A DNA stretch of 64,000 bases, from positions 3,245,840 through 3,309,839 of the forward strand of contig NC_019780.1 in assembly GCF_000317615.1 (NCBI RefSeq). The letters run 5' to 3'. Within the stretch, counting starts at the first letter, position 1, and every line of letters starts with the position of its first letter. Made by a program: the position numbers and the translations under genes. Shown in pieces: positions 43,252 to 52,103 of this stretch. Under the pieces are notes generated by a model, which ran no database searches, was not told where the DNA came from, and saw only the letters and a program-made list of their open reading frames with translations. The DNA comes from Dactylococcopsis salina PCC 8305. GTDB taxonomy: Bacteria; Cyanobacteriota; Cyanobacteriia; Cyanobacteriales; Rubidibacteraceae.

Positions 43252-43551
43252 ATGAATATGTCCTTATCTCGCTTGATTACCCGTGCTTATCGTAAAGAAC
43301 CAATTACAGCCTTTATCTTTACCGTTGGCTTAGTCAACGCAATCATCGGTGGGGTTGGGGAACGTTGGACATTGTTGAGCTTAGGGCTAATTGTGGGAGG
43401 GAGCGCGATCGCGCTACGATGGTGGCAAGGATATCAGGGACGCACCATCTCCGAGAGAGCCACCCCCCGTCGTTATCTCACCAGTTCCGACTCACCGCGT
43501 CCTCTCCCTCCCCTTCGCAAAACCCAAAACCGTTCTCATCGTCCAAATTAA
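43252..43551 (+). CDS. Small membrane protein of unknown function
   Basis: 99 residues from ATG 43252 (ATG 43258 is equally possible). Two hydrophobic segments at about 18-36 and 42-57 (ITAFIFTVGLVNAIIGGVG and LLSLGLIVGGSAIAL) are followed by a basic, Pro/Ser-rich tail (RATPRRYLTSSD). I recall similar short proteins in other cyanobacteria but know no function. It follows the HLIP gene by 55 bases on the same strand. Confidence 0.65.
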   Translation: MNMSLSRLITRAYRKEPITAFIFTVGLVNAIIGGVGERWTLLSLGLIVGGSAIALRWWQGYQGRTISERATPRRYLTSSDSPRPLPPLRKTQNRSHRPN

Positions 43552-43687
43552 ATCCTATCGATACTGTAGCATCAGGTTCTCAAAATGGTATTACAACGAG
43601 AAAAAATGCGATCGAAACTTTAAAACAACATAATTGTGATTTGAATATCAAACTTTAGTATTTCTACTGATTTTAAAAGTTTGATAA

Positions 43688-45088
43688 TTACTCTCTTTGA
43701 GAAGGTAATGAGGTCTGATGAAGATAACGTTCAAACCAAAAGCCAGCGATGAGAATACTCAAACCACAAAGTAGGAGAATCACTGCTTTCCAAATTAAAC
43801 CCGTTTGATACTCAAACATCCGAGAAATTACTTGTAAGGTTAGAAGGCTTAACCCCACCCAAAAGTTTAGGCGAACACTTTGGTTTAATCCTTGACGAAT
43901 CAGCGCGATCGAGCTAAAAAAGAGGATAAGATTATAAATTACAGTCAGAATTAAAACCGATTGAGGAAACGTTAATCCTGCAACTGTCACCCCAGTTACT
44001 AATCCAGTGGTTAAATTCGTTACTGCCACTAATGTACTATTAAATCTCAATCGCCAAGGCGCATTAGAATTTTGTCCTAATTTCCACCAGCTATAAAGAG
44101 TCAGACTAGCAAAAATTAAAATCTGTAGGAGACTGGGAGCATAATTAAGTTTGCTGTTATTCTCTCTCACTAAAGAAAAATCCACCCATACATAGTGAAA
44201 GGAAAACCAATAACACACTCCAACCAGAAAAAAAATAGAGAGAGGACGAGTAACTGTTCTCAACTGAAAATGGGTGTTTCTGCTGCCAAAATCGTAGCCC
44301 CACAAGAGCAACGGAGGGAGAGAAATCGCCCCAGCAATCATTCCTCCAGCTAAAAGCGGAGAATCAGCAAAAACCGAAGATAACTCTTGAAGAACGGTTA
44401 CTTCCAAAGCGGAAACCACCGCAATCACTCCCCAGAAGAAAACCCATTTTGATTGACATAAATGAGCTAGAGGAATAAAACCAACCATCGAAAAGAGAGG
44501 CATATAGGGCATTAACGAGAAAAAAGTCCCTCTTGCGGTGATGCTAAAAAAATCAGGAAGTCCCCACCAATAACCAATTCCGAAAAGCAAAATCGCCAGA
44601 ATGGCAAGCCAAGAAAATTGTAAGCCATAAGCCATTGCTAAGACTCCAATTCCCCAGACTAAATAGAGTTCATAAACGGCTCCACTTTGATGGAACATTT
44701 GGGACATTAAGCCTAAATTTGCCCCTAAAATCAAAGCTCCTAATAAAAGCAGTCCTTTCCCTAAACGTCGCCATCGGGGTTGTTGAGACGACCATCCCCA
44801 AAAACCGACTAAATTCACAGTAAGGAAGACACTTAACAGTAAAACCACTCGCAGATTGCGCGACCAACCTTGCCAATTAGCGGCAACCAGTGTAATAATT
44901 CCTAAACCGAGAAGAATTGCTCCTAAACCGAATAAAACAACTACAAAACGGTTTTGGTTTCTGGTTTCTAATGATTGAAATTGATATCGTTCCGCCAGTT
45001 GTTGGAAAATCGAGGTATTAATTAATCCTTCTGCTTGCCATTTTTCTGCTTCTTGTTTTAATTGTTGGCGAAACTTCTCGGAACTCAT
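43688..45088 (-). CDS. DUF2157-like multi-span membrane protein
   Basis: 466 residues. The N-terminus (MSSEKFRQQLKQEAEKWQAEG) is a soluble helix followed by about twelve membrane helices from residue 47 onward, for example VVVLFGLGAILLGLGIITLV with the conserved-looking AANWQGWSR just after it. This N-terminal helix plus AANW pattern is that of DUF2157. Function is unknown. It stands alone. Confidence 0.8.
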   Translation of the reverse strand: MSSEKFRQQLKQEAEKWQAEGLINTSIFQQLAERYQFQSLETRNQNRFVVVLFGLGAILLGLGIITLVAANWQGWSRNLRVVLLLSVFLTVNLVGFWGWSSQQPRWRRLGKGLLLLGALILGANLGLMSQMFHQSGAVYELYLVWGIGVLAMAYGLQFSWLAILAILLFGIGYWWGLPDFFSITARGTFFSLMPYMPLFSMVGFIPLAHLCQSKWVFFWGVIAVVSALEVTVLQELSSVFADSPLLAGGMIAGAISLPPLLLWGYDFGSRNTHFQLRTVTRPLSIFFLVGVCYWFSFHYVWVDFSLVRENNSKLNYAPSLLQILIFASLTLYSWWKLGQNSNAPWRLRFNSTLVAVTNLTTGLVTGVTVAGLTFPQSVLILTVIYNLILFFSSIALIRQGLNQSVRLNFWVGLSLLTLQVISRMFEYQTGLIWKAVILLLCGLSILIAGFWFERYLHQTSLPSQRE

Positions 45089-45191
45089 AATTATGATTTT
45101 GGGGAGTTAAGTCATAATCATCCTAAATCAATTGTAATTTTTTGGTGGGGTCGATCGATGATTGGGCAGAAAAAAGAATGAATAATCTTGA

Positions 45192-45209
45192 TGGTGGGCA
45201 ATTGCCCAC
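45192..45209. terminator. Perfect 18-base palindrome between two minus-strand genes
   Basis: GGTGGGCAATTGCCCACC lies about 17 bases beyond the stop of the outer-membrane gene (45226). On the minus strand a short AT-rich stretch with a T-run (ATTCATTCTTTTTT) follows about 10 bases later. It may work as a terminator, or be a small repeat, since GGTGGGCAATGCCCACC occurs at 63648. Confidence 0.4.
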
Positions 45210-45225
45210 CCGACTGTTGATTCAA

Positions 45226-46125
45226 TTAGAATTGATAGGAAACTCCTAAGCTGAAGACGGGATAAATATCGAAGTTATCGAGTTCGTTTTCTAATTCTGC
45301 TTCTTCTTCGGCAATGGCTGCATTCACATCATTTTGGTTAGCTGCAGGAACATCATTCGCTTCGATATTGACTTCTGGAGAACCAGGGAACATTACTCCT
45401 AAATTGACGTTAAAACTCCAACGACTACCTGGTCGCACTGGATTTCCCCAACCAATACCGATATAGGGCGCGATTTCATTGGGGAATTCAACGTCTGCAT
45501 CAAGAGAACTAAATTCTGTGCCTACGGTAAAGTTATTACCATCACCCAGATCAACTGTTGTTCCATCAGTAGCATTTAATGTTCCATCTATATTGTTATC
45601 GTTAAAGACTAATCCAGCAGACACCTTAAATCCAGAATTTCTAATAGGATAATAATCTGCAGCGGCGGAAATGTTGAACAAGTTGACATCAGAATCATAG
45701 GTGACATCTGTGTCTTCTACATCAACTCCTACAGAAAAGCCATTAATGCCAAGTCTTCCATTTAACTGGGGAGTTACGCCATAACTAACGGATGCGCCTA
45801 AGCCTAATGTGCTTATTTCTGGAGTCACTGCAAAACCACTGTTCACATCAGACGTGGGACTAGAACGACGGCGACGGGAAGGTTCAGGTTCAGGGGTCGA
45901 TCGAGGTCGATTGGCGCAACGAGAGTTATAGGGATATCGATCGCAAAATTCTTCTAAATCAACGGGATCGTAAGCGGTAAAAAGGTCAGAAGCAGAATTA
46001 GAATATTGAGTTAGTTCTGATGCTTTCTTTCCCACTTCAGGATTTGCAATCGCAGGCTGTGCAACTAAAGCCGTGACAGCAGCCAACCCAAATAAAGACG
46101 TACCTAATTTATTTCCTAAAATCAT
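45226..46125 (-). CDS. Outer-membrane beta-barrel protein
   Basis: 299 residues from ATG 46125, chosen because GAGGAGTGAG lies just upstream. A signal peptide is clear (GTSLFGLAAVTALVAQPAIA, then NPEVG). A spacer with FCDRYPYNSRC and an Arg-rich stretch (SRRRRSS) leads to amphipathic strands that alternate aromatic and small residues (GLGASVSYGVTPQLNGRLGI; IAPYIGIGWGNPVRPGSRW) and a terminal GVSYQF ending in Phe, the outer-membrane insertion signal. It resembles small OmpA/W-like barrels. No ligand can be inferred. Confidence 0.75.
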   Translation of the reverse strand: MILGNKLGTSLFGLAAVTALVAQPAIANPEVGKKASELTQYSNSASDLFTAYDPVDLEEFCDRYPYNSRCANRPRSTPEPEPSRRRRSSPTSDVNSGFAVTPEISTLGLGASVSYGVTPQLNGRLGINGFSVGVDVEDTDVTYDSDVNLFNISAAADYYPIRNSGFKVSAGLVFNDNNIDGTLNATDGTTVDLGDGNNFTVGTEFSSLDADVEFPNEIAPYIGIGWGNPVRPGSRWSFNVNLGVMFPGSPEVNIEANDVPAANQNDVNAAIAEEEAELENELDNFDIYPVFSLGVSYQF

Positions 46126-46245
46126 CAACTCACTCCTCACAATTTATTTTTAGGAATTAGGCTCTGATTTTAAAACAGTACGTTTCCATTGGTAATGAGT
46201 AAGATGACAGTTTCTTTTCCGTATATGATCGCCTTGAAGTATAAA

Positions 46246-47337
46246 TCACACATTAAAACGAAACTCAATCACATCCCCTTCCTGTACAACGTACTCTTTA
46301 CCCTCCGATCGAATCAGTCCTTTTTCCCTAGCAGCAGCTAAAGATTGTATTTCTGCCAATTTCTCATAACTAATGGTTTCAGCGCGAATAAATCCCCGTT
46401 CAAAATCAGAATGGATCACTCCTGCGGCTTGTGGTGCTTTCATTCCAGCGCGAATTGTCCAAGCGCGAGTTTCCGTTTCACCTGTTGTTAGATAAGTCCG
46501 CAATCCTAACAAATCATAGGTTGCTCGAATTAGAGACTGTAAACCGCCTTCGGTTACGCCTAAAGAGTCTAAAAAGTCGGTTTTTTCTTCCTCAGAAAGC
46601 TCAATCAATTCTGATTCGACTTGTGCAGAAATCACGACGACGGAAGCGTTTTCTTGTTCCGCTAAATTCCTAACTTTTTCTACAGCTTGATTCCCCGTTG
46701 CTAAGTCTTCCTCAGACACATTAGTTGCATAAATAATCGGCTTTTTAGTGAGTAAACCAAGCGGTTTAATGATCGCCTCTTCATCTTCATTTAAATCCAC
46801 CTGACGAACAGTTTTCCCCTCATTAATCGCCGCTTCCAGTCTCTCTAACAGTTCTAATTCGACTTGTGCGTCTTTGTTTTTCTTCGCATCTTTGCGAGTG
46901 CGAGCGATCCGTTTTTCAATTTGTGATAAGTCTGCTAAAGCTAATTCTAAATTAATGACTTCAATATCACGGACGGGATCAACTGAACCAGAAACATGGA
47001 CGATATCATCGCTTTCAAAGCAACGAACTACATGAACAATGGCATCCACTTCTCGAATATTTGCTAAAAATTGGTTTCCTAATCCTTCTCCTTTACTCGC
47101 ACCCGCAACTAATCCCGCAATATCTACAAATTCGATGCGAGTGGGAACAATGCGCTGAGACTTGGAGATTTCAGCTAATATTTCTAACCGTTCATCGGGA
47201 ACAGAAACCACACCGACATTTGGTTCAATGGTACAAAAGGGAAAGTTCGCCGCTTCGGCTTTGGCGTTAGCAACAAGGGCATTAAAAAGGGTTGATTTTC
47301 CGACGTTAGGAAGTCCGACGATTCCTGCTCTAAGCAT
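46246..47337 (-). CDS. ychF: Ribosome-binding ATPase YchF
   Basis: 363 residues, the normal size. YchF/Ola1 is an Obg-related P-loop protein that prefers ATP and associates with ribosomes. Motifs are GLPNVGKSTLFNAL (P-loop), FCTIEPNVGVVSVPD, DIAGLVAGASKGEGLGNQFL (G3 and switch 2), YATNVSEED (an NxxE-type G4, which explains ATP preference) and the TGS-like C-terminus with FERGFIRAETISYEKL. It follows the PRC-barrel gene on the same strand by 120 bases. Confidence 0.98.
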   Translation of the reverse strand: MLRAGIVGLPNVGKSTLFNALVANAKAEAANFPFCTIEPNVGVVSVPDERLEILAEISKSQRIVPTRIEFVDIAGLVAGASKGEGLGNQFLANIREVDAIVHVVRCFESDDIVHVSGSVDPVRDIEVINLELALADLSQIEKRIARTRKDAKKNKDAQVELELLERLEAAINEGKTVRQVDLNEDEEAIIKPLGLLTKKPIIYATNVSEEDLATGNQAVEKVRNLAEQENASVVVISAQVESELIELSEEEKTDFLDSLGVTEGGLQSLIRATYDLLGLRTYLTTGETETRAWTIRAGMKAPQAAGVIHSDFERGFIRAETISYEKLAEIQSLAAAREKGLIRSEGKEYVVQEGDVIEFRFNV

Positions 47338-47399
47338 TGTTTATAAAGTGTTAATTATTTTTATTTGTTATATCAAGTTCAGGTAATTGCTTATAGTTG

Positions 47400-47453
47400 G
47401 TGTTGGGTTTCGCGTAGAGACGCTCCATGGAACGTCTCTACCCAACCTACTTT
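47400..47453. repeat. Nested GTTGGGTTTC element with CCATGG palindrome
   Basis: TGTTGGGTTTCGCG and CTACCCAACCTAC enclose GAGACGCTCCATGGAACGTC. It lies five bases from the stop of the PRC-barrel gene and matches the nested copies at 36.2 and 57.4 kb. Confidence 0.85.
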
Positions 47454-47457
47454 TTAT

Positions 47458-48492
47458 TTAATATCCTGTTTCCTCCTCATATTCGGGTTCTTTCTCTTTG
47501 TCTTTTGCTTTTGGTTTTTCGGGAAGATTCACTTTTGGAGGAACATAAGTGTCATCTTCATCTCTCCAAACATCTTCTTCGATTTCGTCATCTTGTTGTA
47601 GTCGATCGAGCGGTTGTGGCTGATAGTCTTCTTCATAAGGAGTATCGCTATCTCCCCAATTATCTTCTTCTAACACCGCTTCTTGATAGCGTACTGACTC
47701 TTCTTCGCGACGGGGGAGAGGTTCGGGTTCTTCCCATTCGTCTTCTGTCCATGCTTCCTCGTAAACGGGTTCTTCTTCTGGAATGGGTTCTTGATATGCG
47801 GGTTCGCGGATGGGTTCTCGCGTTTCTCTGGGTTCGGTACGAATGGGAGGACGTTCGGGAGCGCGTTCGGGTAAGCCAGTTCCTAATTGATTTTCAGGAC
47901 GAGCGGTTGGTGGCGTATAATACAAGTCGTCGTCGTCTTTTTCCCAGGGGGCTTTTCCGAGTCCAATTCTTTCTAGGAGACCAACGGTTAACTGACTGAG
48001 ACGTTCTTCTGCTCCTTCAAAGACGATCACTCGTTTCGGACCACTACTGACAATTTCTTCAATGGGGAGTTCGTATGTACTCAGCACTTGGTCGGGAATT
48101 TGAGGATATCCCCAAGAAGCGATGATGAGAGAAGACACTTTCCCATCTTCCATGTTGAATTGAAAGTCACGAACGCGCCCCAACATTTCTCCGTCTTCGG
48201 TAATGACTTCGCAATTGATTAAAGCACTCAGTGCTTCAATTTCCACGTCTTCGATGACTTCTTCGTCTTCAACTAGAATCACATCACCGCTTTGAGTGAT
48301 ATCTTCTAGATACATATAACGTGGCATTCCAGCAACGGAGATCAAGTTGTCTCGCAGTCCCAACGCCACCACCTCTCGGCGGTCAATATCGACTAACATT
48401 TCTTTGACTACGCCTAGGCGTTTTCCACTGTTACGGGTGATGACTTGGGTGTTGATAACTTCAGAGCGTAAACGATTGAATTCAGTTGTCAT
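47458..48492 (-). CDS. PRC-barrel domain protein with long acidic tail
   Basis: 344 residues. Two PRC-barrel-like segments lie in the first 170 residues (RSEVINTQVITRNSGKRLG and SALINCEVITEDGEMLGRV), each followed by short strands; PRC barrels bind RNA or scaffold complexes (RimM and photosynthetic reaction centre H subunit are relatives). From about 195 to the end the chain is disordered and acidic, rich in Glu, Pro and Arg (EPIPEEEPVYEEAWTEDEWE). Such two-PRC proteins are common in cyanobacteria; the role is not known to me. Confidence 0.85.
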   Translation of the reverse strand: MTTEFNRLRSEVINTQVITRNSGKRLGVVKEMLVDIDRREVVALGLRDNLISVAGMPRYMYLEDITQSGDVILVEDEEVIEDVEIEALSALINCEVITEDGEMLGRVRDFQFNMEDGKVSSLIIASWGYPQIPDQVLSTYELPIEEIVSSGPKRVIVFEGAEERLSQLTVGLLERIGLGKAPWEKDDDDLYYTPPTARPENQLGTGLPERAPERPPIRTEPRETREPIREPAYQEPIPEEEPVYEEAWTEDEWEEPEPLPRREEESVRYQEAVLEEDNWGDSDTPYEEDYQPQPLDRLQQDDEIEEDVWRDEDDTYVPPKVNLPEKPKAKDKEKEPEYEEETGY

Positions 48493-48662
48493 TTTTTTGT
48501 TCTGCTAGTCCTTGATCTCGCAGTTCGTCTTAGATATATAGTTAGCTTAATTTTACTTTTCCCAGAAAGGAATTTATTATATCCTACTACCGATCGATCT
48601 TACCTTATCGAAGGTTGAGGAAAACGGAAGTTTCTGTTTTAAGGAATGGTAAACCTGTAATA

Positions 48663-51017
48663 ATGAGATCATGTACAGGTGAATTGATAAAGCTGATGCA
48701 AGTTTCCTCAAAAGCAACCTCTCCAGTTTCCCAAGAGAATAAAAAAACTATTACCCTCGATGTAGATGGCATGAAATGTGCTGGTTGTGTCAATGCGGTA
48801 GAACGACAAATTGAACAACAAACAGGGGTAATCGCCGCCCAAGTCAACCTGATTACTGCTACCGCAATTGTACAATATCAGCCCGATCGAGCGGATTTAG
48901 AAGCGATCGCCGCGCAACTGACGGCGAAAGGGTTTCCCTCACAACTCCACGATACCAATCAAGCCGAAGCTGGCAACAGTTACGAAGAAAAACGACAACA
49001 AGCCGATCAAGAAAATCTACAAAAACTCGCCATTGCTGGGGGTTTAATCCTCCTTTCTGCAATCGGACACCTTAAACATTTAACTGGGGTTGAGATTCCC
49101 CTATTAAGTAACATCTGGTTTCATTGGGGATTAGCAACTCTGGCGCTTGTTTTACCTGGCAGAGAAATCATTATTGATGGGGGAAAAGGATTATGGAATC
49201 GTGTCCCCAACATGAACAGTTTAATTGCTCTGGGAACACTGAGCGCTTACATCGCCAGTTGTGTCGCTTTAATTTTTCCGCAACTGGGATGGGAATGTTT
49301 TTTTGATGAACCCGTAATGCTCTTAGGTTTCATTTTACTCGGACGCACCCTAGAACAACGCGCGCGAGGAGAAGCTGGGGCGGCTTTGTCGGCTTTAGTG
49401 TCTCTGAAACCGCAAACCGCACGTCTGGTAAAAGCGACACCGAAGCAAGAAGACAAGATGATGGAAGTGCCGGTGGGGACAGTACAGGTGGGACAATGGT
49501 TAAAAGTGTTACCTGGAGAGAAGTTTCCTGTGGATGGTGAGGTGATCAAGGGGGAAACCACTGTCGATGAGTCCATGTTGACGGGTGAGTCAATGCCCGT
49601 GAGAAAACAACCTGAAGCATCGGTACAAGCGGGAACGATTAATTTAACGGGTGCGGTGACACTAAAAGCAACGCAGGTGGGGAAAGATACCACGTTAGCG
49701 AAAATTATTGCTACGGTGGAAAATGCCCAAATGCGTAAAGCACCGGTGCAACAGTTGGCGGATCAGGTGGCGGGCTATTTTGCTTATGGGGTGATGGCGA
49801 TCGCGCTGTTGACGTTCCTCTTCTGGTATTCGGTGGGAACGAATGTTTGGACAGCCGTAACCCTAGAAACCAGTCCGTTGTTATTGAGTCTCAAGCTGAT
49901 GATTGCGGTGCTAGTGATTGCTTGTCCTTGTGCGCTAGGTTTGGCGACACCAACGGCGATTTTAGTAGGAACTGGAGTTGGTGCGAAACAAGGGTTATTG
50001 TTGAAGGGAGGAGATGTTTTAGAAAATGTCCATCGCTTGGATACGTTGGTGTTTGATAAGACGGGAACGTTGACGGAAGGGAAACCCCAGGTGACAGATT
50101 ATTGGGTGGTGACAACGCCTGATTTGCAAAAAGAGACGTTATTACAGTTCGCTGCGTCGGTGGAACAGGGAACGAATCATCCGTTAGCGGCGGCGATTGT
50201 GACAGAAGCAGAGAAACAAGGGGTTTCTTTGTTACCGACAGCAGATGAGGAAACGAAGGCTGGTTTTGGGGCGAGTGCGACGATCGAGCAGCAAAATGTA
50301 ATTGTGGGTAATTCCCAATGGTTGGAAGAGAAGGGGATTGTGATTCCAGACTCCGTTGCGCTTTCTGGAGAGAAGTTAGAAGCGACGGGAAAAACGGTGG
50401 TTTATGTGGGGATTAATGGCGCATTAGCAGGGGCGATCGCCCTTAAGGATTGTTTACGCCCTGATGCGATCGAAACGGTTTCCCAGTTGCAAAAAATGGG
50501 CTTTCGGGTGATAGTATTGACAGGAGACCAAGCAAGAGTCGCCCGCGCGATCGTTCATGCTTTAAATTTAACCACCGATAATCTGATCGCAGGCGTGCAT
50601 CCCGAAGAAAAAGCGCAGGTGATACAATCTTTACAAGCTCAAGGTCAGCGAGTGGGAATGGTCGGAGATGGGATTAACGATGCTCCCGCTTTAGCACAAG
50701 CAGACGTGGGAATTGCCATCGCTCAAGGAACAGACGTGGCTTTAGAAACCGCCTCGATCATCTTGATGCGCGATCGCGTTTCTGATGTGATGACTGCCAT
50801 CCGTTTAAGTCTCGCTACCCTCAATAAAATTCGTCAGAATCTCTTTTGGGCATTAGGATATAACGTCATTACTATTCCCTTAGCTGCAGGAGTTTTATTA
50901 CCTAAATATAACCTCTTACTTAGTCCCGCGATGGCAGCGGCTTTAATGGCGTTGAGTTCGGTTATCGTAGTAACAAATTCCCTATTCTTAAAACGATTCC
51001 GTAATGCAGAGGAATGA
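48663..51017 (+). CDS. Copper-transporting P1B-type ATPase
   Basis: 784 residues from ATG 48663; other starts at TTG 48615 and ATG 48696 are possible. One heavy-metal domain at the N-terminus has GMKCAGCVNAV. The membrane core has eight helices with the metal motif CPCALGLATPTA. Cytosolic motifs are TGES (ESMLTGESMPV), DKTGTLTEGKP (phosphorylated Asp), NHPLAAAI and GDGINDAPALAQADVGIAI. These define a copper(I) ATPase such as CtaA or PacS, which supply plastocyanin and cytochrome oxidase; which of the two is not clear. The next gene starts inside its stop (ATGA). Confidence 0.93.
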   Translation: MRSCTGELIKLMQVSSKATSPVSQENKKTITLDVDGMKCAGCVNAVERQIEQQTGVIAAQVNLITATAIVQYQPDRADLEAIAAQLTAKGFPSQLHDTNQAEAGNSYEEKRQQADQENLQKLAIAGGLILLSAIGHLKHLTGVEIPLLSNIWFHWGLATLALVLPGREIIIDGGKGLWNRVPNMNSLIALGTLSAYIASCVALIFPQLGWECFFDEPVMLLGFILLGRTLEQRARGEAGAALSALVSLKPQTARLVKATPKQEDKMMEVPVGTVQVGQWLKVLPGEKFPVDGEVIKGETTVDESMLTGESMPVRKQPEASVQAGTINLTGAVTLKATQVGKDTTLAKIIATVENAQMRKAPVQQLADQVAGYFAYGVMAIALLTFLFWYSVGTNVWTAVTLETSPLLLSLKLMIAVLVIACPCALGLATPTAILVGTGVGAKQGLLLKGGDVLENVHRLDTLVFDKTGTLTEGKPQVTDYWVVTTPDLQKETLLQFAASVEQGTNHPLAAAIVTEAEKQGVSLLPTADEETKAGFGASATIEQQNVIVGNSQWLEEKGIVIPDSVALSGEKLEATGKTVVYVGINGALAGAIALKDCLRPDAIETVSQLQKMGFRVIVLTGDQARVARAIVHALNLTTDNLIAGVHPEEKAQVIQSLQAQGQRVGMVGDGINDAPALAQADVGIAIAQGTDVALETASIILMRDRVSDVMTAIRLSLATLNKIRQNLFWALGYNVITIPLAAGVLLPKYNLLLSPAMAAALMALSSVIVVTNSLFLKRFRNAEE

Positions 51018-51793
51018 CACATTCTGTAAGACGAGTCATTAACAGTAAGATTCACGCCACCAACTCTCAAGAGGCTGTCGCCGACATTATGGCTTGGGGG
51101 AAAAGAAAACTCAGTTGTTATGTTATCCCCGCGAATGTTCATTTGGTGATGACAGGGTTTTGGCAAAAGTCCTATCAAACCATTATTAATCATGCGGCTT
51201 TAGTGACTCCTGATGGGATGCTTTTAGTCTGGACGTTACGTTTGTTAGGTATTAAAAACCAAAAACGGGTTGATGCTGCAGATTTGATGTTGGTGTGCTG
51301 CGATCGCGCTTAACAAGAAAAAGTGAGTATTTATTTTTATGGGGCAAATCCTGTAATCCTTGCGAAATTGGAACGTAACTTAAAAGCGTGGTATCCTGAG
51401 TTAATCATTGCAGGTTCTCATGCTCCCCCTTTTCGTCCCCCGACTGCCAGAAAAGCAGAAATGGATATTAAAGTGATTAATGAATCTGGCGCATCGATCG
51501 TTTTTGTAGCTTTGGGATGTCCGAAACAAGAACAATGGATGGCAAAACAGGTGGGGAAAATTAACGCGGTGATGATTGGGGTGGGGGCTGCGTTTGCGTT
51601 TCATAGTGGAGAAGTATCTCAAGCCCCTCGCTGGTTAATGAAACTCGGACTAGAATGGTTATATCGTTTCGCCACCGAACCGAGACGACTTTGGCGAAGA
51701 TATTTGCTTAATAATCCTTTGTTTGTTATTTTGTTTGCTTTACAGTTGATTCAGTATTGGGGAAGGTCTTTAATGAGATTCGATCGAACCTAA
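51014..51793 (+). pseudogene. WecG/TagA/CpsF-family glycosyltransferase with in-frame stop
   Basis: Two frames of 99 and 156 residues lie in the same reading frame, separated by a single TAA at 51311-51313: CDRA, stop, QEKVSIYFYGANPVILAKL. Together they give one normal-sized enzyme of about 259 residues with VIPANVHLVM, LVTPDGMLLVW, RVDAADLM, IVFVALGCPKQEQWM and APRWLMKLGLEWLYRFATEP, all family motifs. These enzymes add N-acetylmannosamine-type sugars to lipid-linked sugars. The rest of the sequence is undamaged, which fits a recent mutation, a sequencing error, or read-through. It overlaps the upstream ATPase by four bases. Confidence 0.88.
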
Positions 51794-51807
51794 GACTTAC
51801 TCAAAAA

Positions 51808-52101
51808 AGTAGGTTGGGTGGAGAGATAACGTAACCCAACACCGATTAGTAGTAGATCAAAAGTAGGTTGGGTGGAGAGATAACGTAACCCAACACCAAT
51901 TAGTCATTAGGTAGTAGATCAAAAGTAGGTTGGGTGGAGAGATAACGTAACCCAACACCGATTAGTCATTAGTCATTGGTCATTGGAAAACAAAGAACAA
52001 AGGACGAAGGACAAATTTTGTTGGGTTTCGTAAACTCCACCCAACCTACACCCAACTACACCTTGATTGATGTTGGGTTTCGTAAACTCCACCCAACCTA
52101 C
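51808..52101. repeat. Cluster of five GTAGGTTGGGT elements
   Basis: Three copies in one direction (51810-51842, 51863-51895, 51924-51956; GTAGGTTGGGTGGAGAGATA then GTAACCCAACACC), and two in the other (52019-52049 and 52072-52101; TTGGGTTTCGTAAACTCC then ACCCAACCTAC). Between them is a short ATTAGTCATTAGTCATTGGT heptamer-type repeat. No gene lies here. Confidence 0.95.
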
Positions 52102-52103
52102 AC

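Noticed and set aside
43365-43658. Plus-strand frame overlapping the 99-residue membrane protein and ending PIDTVASGSQNGITTRKNAIETLKQ
   Set aside because: The first half is a shadow of the neighbouring gene. The last 40 codons look protein-like but have no start signal and I recognise no family, so I leave it out.
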